From positions 1 through 16,705 of the forward strand of contig CAYUVF010000073.1 in NCBI GenBank assembly GCA_964448045.1: a stretch of DNA of 16,705 nucleotides, given 5' to 3'. Within the stretch, counting starts at the first letter, position 1. Every line of letters begins with the position of its first letter. The position numbers were made by a program, and so were the translations under genes. This DNA comes from CAYUVF01 sp964448045. GTDB lineage: Bacteria; Bacteroidota; Rhodothermia; Rhodothermales; Salinibacteraceae. Positions 15,085 to 16,705 of the stretch are shown here, one piece after another. The notes beneath the pieces are model-generated. The model did no database searches. It was not told the DNA's origin and saw only the letters and a program-made list of their open reading frames with translations.

Positions 15085-16705
15085 ATGACTTCGATTGGCC
15101 GAGTGGCTTTGTGGGCCGGTGCGTTCGGCATTGTGCTCAGTGGGTGGATCGGATTGGTCGCAGCCCAACCGGCCCCGTCAAAGATAGGGAGCGCGCTGGT
15201 TATTCCTCGTGCGCAGAGCGCAGTGGAACTGGACGGACACGTGGACGAAGCGGCCTGGGAGCATGCTCGGAAGCTCCCAGTGGCGCAGCATCAGCCGAAT
15301 TTCGGGGCGCCGCCGACCGAACGGACGGAGATTCTTATCACCTTCGACGAGGACTATATATACGCGGCGTGTAGGTGTTACGACACTGGCACCCCCTCAG
15401 TGTCGTCGTTTAAGCGAGATTACATTGATGGGGACTCCGACCTGTTTGCTTTGATTCTTGACACCTTCCACGACGACGAGAGTGCGGTTGCTTTTCTGAC
15501 CGCTCCGTCGGGCTTGCGCGGCGACTTGGCGGTCTCTAACGACGGCGCAGGGCCTGCTCCGCTTGATGTGGATTGGAATACGTTCTGGACCGTTGCGACT
15601 CGTCAGACGCGCGACGGCTGGTTTGCTGAGATGCGCATTCCCGTGTCCAGTCTGCGCTTTCAGGCGCAGGGCGGGACCGTGGTGATGGGGCTGAGCGCAG
15701 GACGCCTGATCGCGCGGAAATCGGAAGACATTGTCTTTCCAGCTATTCCGCCGAATTGGGGGGCAACGAGCCGATGGAAGGTGTCCGAATTTGAAGAGAT
15801 CAGCTTCGAAGGACTTGCGCCTCGTCCGCCCTTGCGCGTAACCCCGTACGTGTTAGGAGGAGTCAACCAGCGTAGTGCACGTACCGCTACCGAGTCTGGT
15901 TATGAGGCACATACCGATTACACGAGTGACATCGGCGTTGACGTAAAATTCGGTCTGAGTAGCAATATTACCCTCGATCTAACAGTAAATACAGACTTTG
16001 CTCAAGTAGAGGTTGATAACCAGCAGGTCAATCTCACTCGCTTCCCGCTTTTCTTTCCTGAAAAGCGGCGCTTCTTTAAAGAACGCGCGAGCACCTTTGC
16101 CTTTAACTTCGGGAGCCCAAACCGACTTTTCTACAGTCGCCGGATCGGCCTCGTCGCGGGCCGCCCGGTGCGAATCCTCGGGGGGGCCCGCGTTGTCGGC
16201 CGGGTCGGGGCGTGGGATCTGGGACTGCTCAATATGCAGACAGCCGCGCGGTCCGAGGGTGAAGACAAAGCGCGGGCCGCAGAGAATATGGGCGTTCTTC
16301 GAATGCAGCGACAGGTGCTAAACGTGAATTCAACGGTAGGAGGAATCCTGACAAGCCGTGTAGGGCTGGACGGCACCTACAATGTTGCCTATGGTCTGGA
16401 CGGCCTTTTTCGCATCCGGGGAGATGACTATGTGACGGTTCGGTGGGCCCAAACGTTTGAAGACCAGCGCTCGACTGCACTTACGTCGTTCGATCCAGCG
16501 CGCGTCCAATTGCTCTGGGAGCGCCGCTCATTTCGTGGTTTTAATTATGCATTTCGGTTCGCTCGAGCCGGAGCAACCTATGAGCCTGGTTTAGGGTTCG
16601 AGCTTCGAGAGGATTACTTCCGGTTTGGCGATCGCATTAGCTACGGATGGCTTCCTGGGCGCCACTCTCTATTACAGCGGCACCGCATCAGCGTAGACGG
16701 ATCGG
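15085..16705 (+). CDS. DUF5916 outer-membrane protein with N-terminal CBM9-like domain (partial)
   Basis: Open from ATG 15085 to the right edge: 540 codons seen, no stop; family members usually have 700-900 residues. Residues 1-27 are a signal peptide ending AAQ. Residues 40-245 resemble a CBM9-like beta-sandwich: VELDGHVDEAAWEHA (47-61), FDEDYIYAACRCYD (87-100), and DGDSDLFALILDTFHDD (115-131). Then comes the DUF5916 core: TPYVLGG, DFAQVEVDNQQVNLTRFPLF (304-323) running into FPEKRRFFKE, and LFYSRRIG (348-355), followed by barrel-like strands. The function of this family is not established; a surface carbohydrate-related role is often guessed from the CBM9 part. It starts 48 bases after the FAH gene on the same strand and may be the last gene of the fucose operon. 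Confidence 0.85.
   Translation, partial: MTSIGRVALWAGAFGIVLSGWIGLVAAQPAPSKIGSALVIPRAQSAVELDGHVDEAAWEHARKLPVAQHQPNFGAPPTERTEILITFDEDYIYAACRCYDTGTPSVSSFKRDYIDGDSDLFALILDTFHDDESAVAFLTAPSGLRGDLAVSNDGAGPAPLDVDWNTFWTVATRQTRDGWFAEMRIPVSSLRFQAQGGTVVMGLSAGRLIARKSEDIVFPAIPPNWGATSRWKVSEFEEISFEGLAPRPPLRVTPYVLGGVNQRSARTATESGYEAHTDYTSDIGVDVKFGLSSNITLDLTVNTDFAQVEVDNQQVNLTRFPLFFPEKRRFFKERASTFAFNFGSPNRLFYSRRIGLVAGRPVRILGGARVVGRVGAWDLGLLNMQTAARSEGEDKARAAENMGVLRMQRQVLNVNSTVGGILTSRVGLDGTYNVAYGLDGLFRIRGDDYVTVRWAQTFEDQRSTALTSFDPARVQLLWERRSFRGFNYAFRFARAGATYEPGLGFELREDYFRFGDRISYGWLPGRHSLLQRHRISVDGS

Noticed and set aside
15044..15085. 13-residue GTG-started frame whose TGA overlaps the DUF5916 ATG
   Set aside because: Could be a coupling leader peptide, but it is very short, has no ribosome site and could easily occur by chance.

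Overview
The window carries a nearly complete, single-strand (+) gene cluster for using L-fucose by the non-phosphorylative (oxidative) route, with a regulator in the middle and outer-membrane proteins at both edges. The host looks like a marine or saline Bacteroidota/Rhodothermota-type bacterium. Four things point there: the C-terminal piece of a TonB-dependent receptor, a DUF5916/CBM9-like outer-membrane protein, a FucP-type fucose permease, and the lack of a well-placed Shine-Dalgarno sequence before almost every start. The DNA is G+C-rich, which fits Rhodothermota better than Bacteroides or Flavobacterium. This placement is an inference from gene content, not a taxonomic test.

Layout. Bases 1-197 are the last 64 residues of a TonB-dependent receptor. 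Bases 321-5791 look like one transcription unit: lutC-like gene, a large LutB-LutA fusion, fucP (L-fucose:H+ symporter) and L-fuconate dehydratase. A LacI-family regulator follows (5972-6970). It is preceded by a sigma-54-like promoter match and a perfect 11-bp inverted repeat. The 247-base gap 6971-7217 holds a hairpin, a good sigma-70-type promoter and, over its predicted start point, a perfect 14-bp palindrome of LacI-operator type. Bases 7218-15036 encode an exported GH29 alpha-L-fucosidase, a tandem L-rhamnose-mutarotase-family protein, an RraA-like aldolase, a second enolase-superfamily enzyme, a fuconolactonase-type amidohydrolase, two short-chain dehydrogenases and a fumarylacetoacetate-hydrolase-family enzyme. 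The window ends inside a DUF5916 outer-membrane protein (15085 to the edge).

How it fits together. Fucosidase releases L-fucose in the periplasm or outside, FucP imports it and the mutarotase equilibrates anomers. One SDR oxidises it to the lactone, the amidohydrolase opens the lactone, FucD dehydrates L-fuconate to 2-keto-3-deoxy-L-fuconate, the second SDR oxidises C4, and the FAH-family enzyme splits the diketo acid to pyruvate and L-lactate. The LutC/LutB-A pair would then oxidise L-lactate to pyruvate, which explains its presence in the same cluster. The RraA-like protein and the second enolase are not needed for this route. They suggest a side branch (direct aldol cleavage, or a second sugar acid) and are the least explained part of the cluster. 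No sulfatase, SusD, CRISPR, tRNA, rRNA or insertion sequence was seen, and no gene-free stretch exceeds 300 bases.
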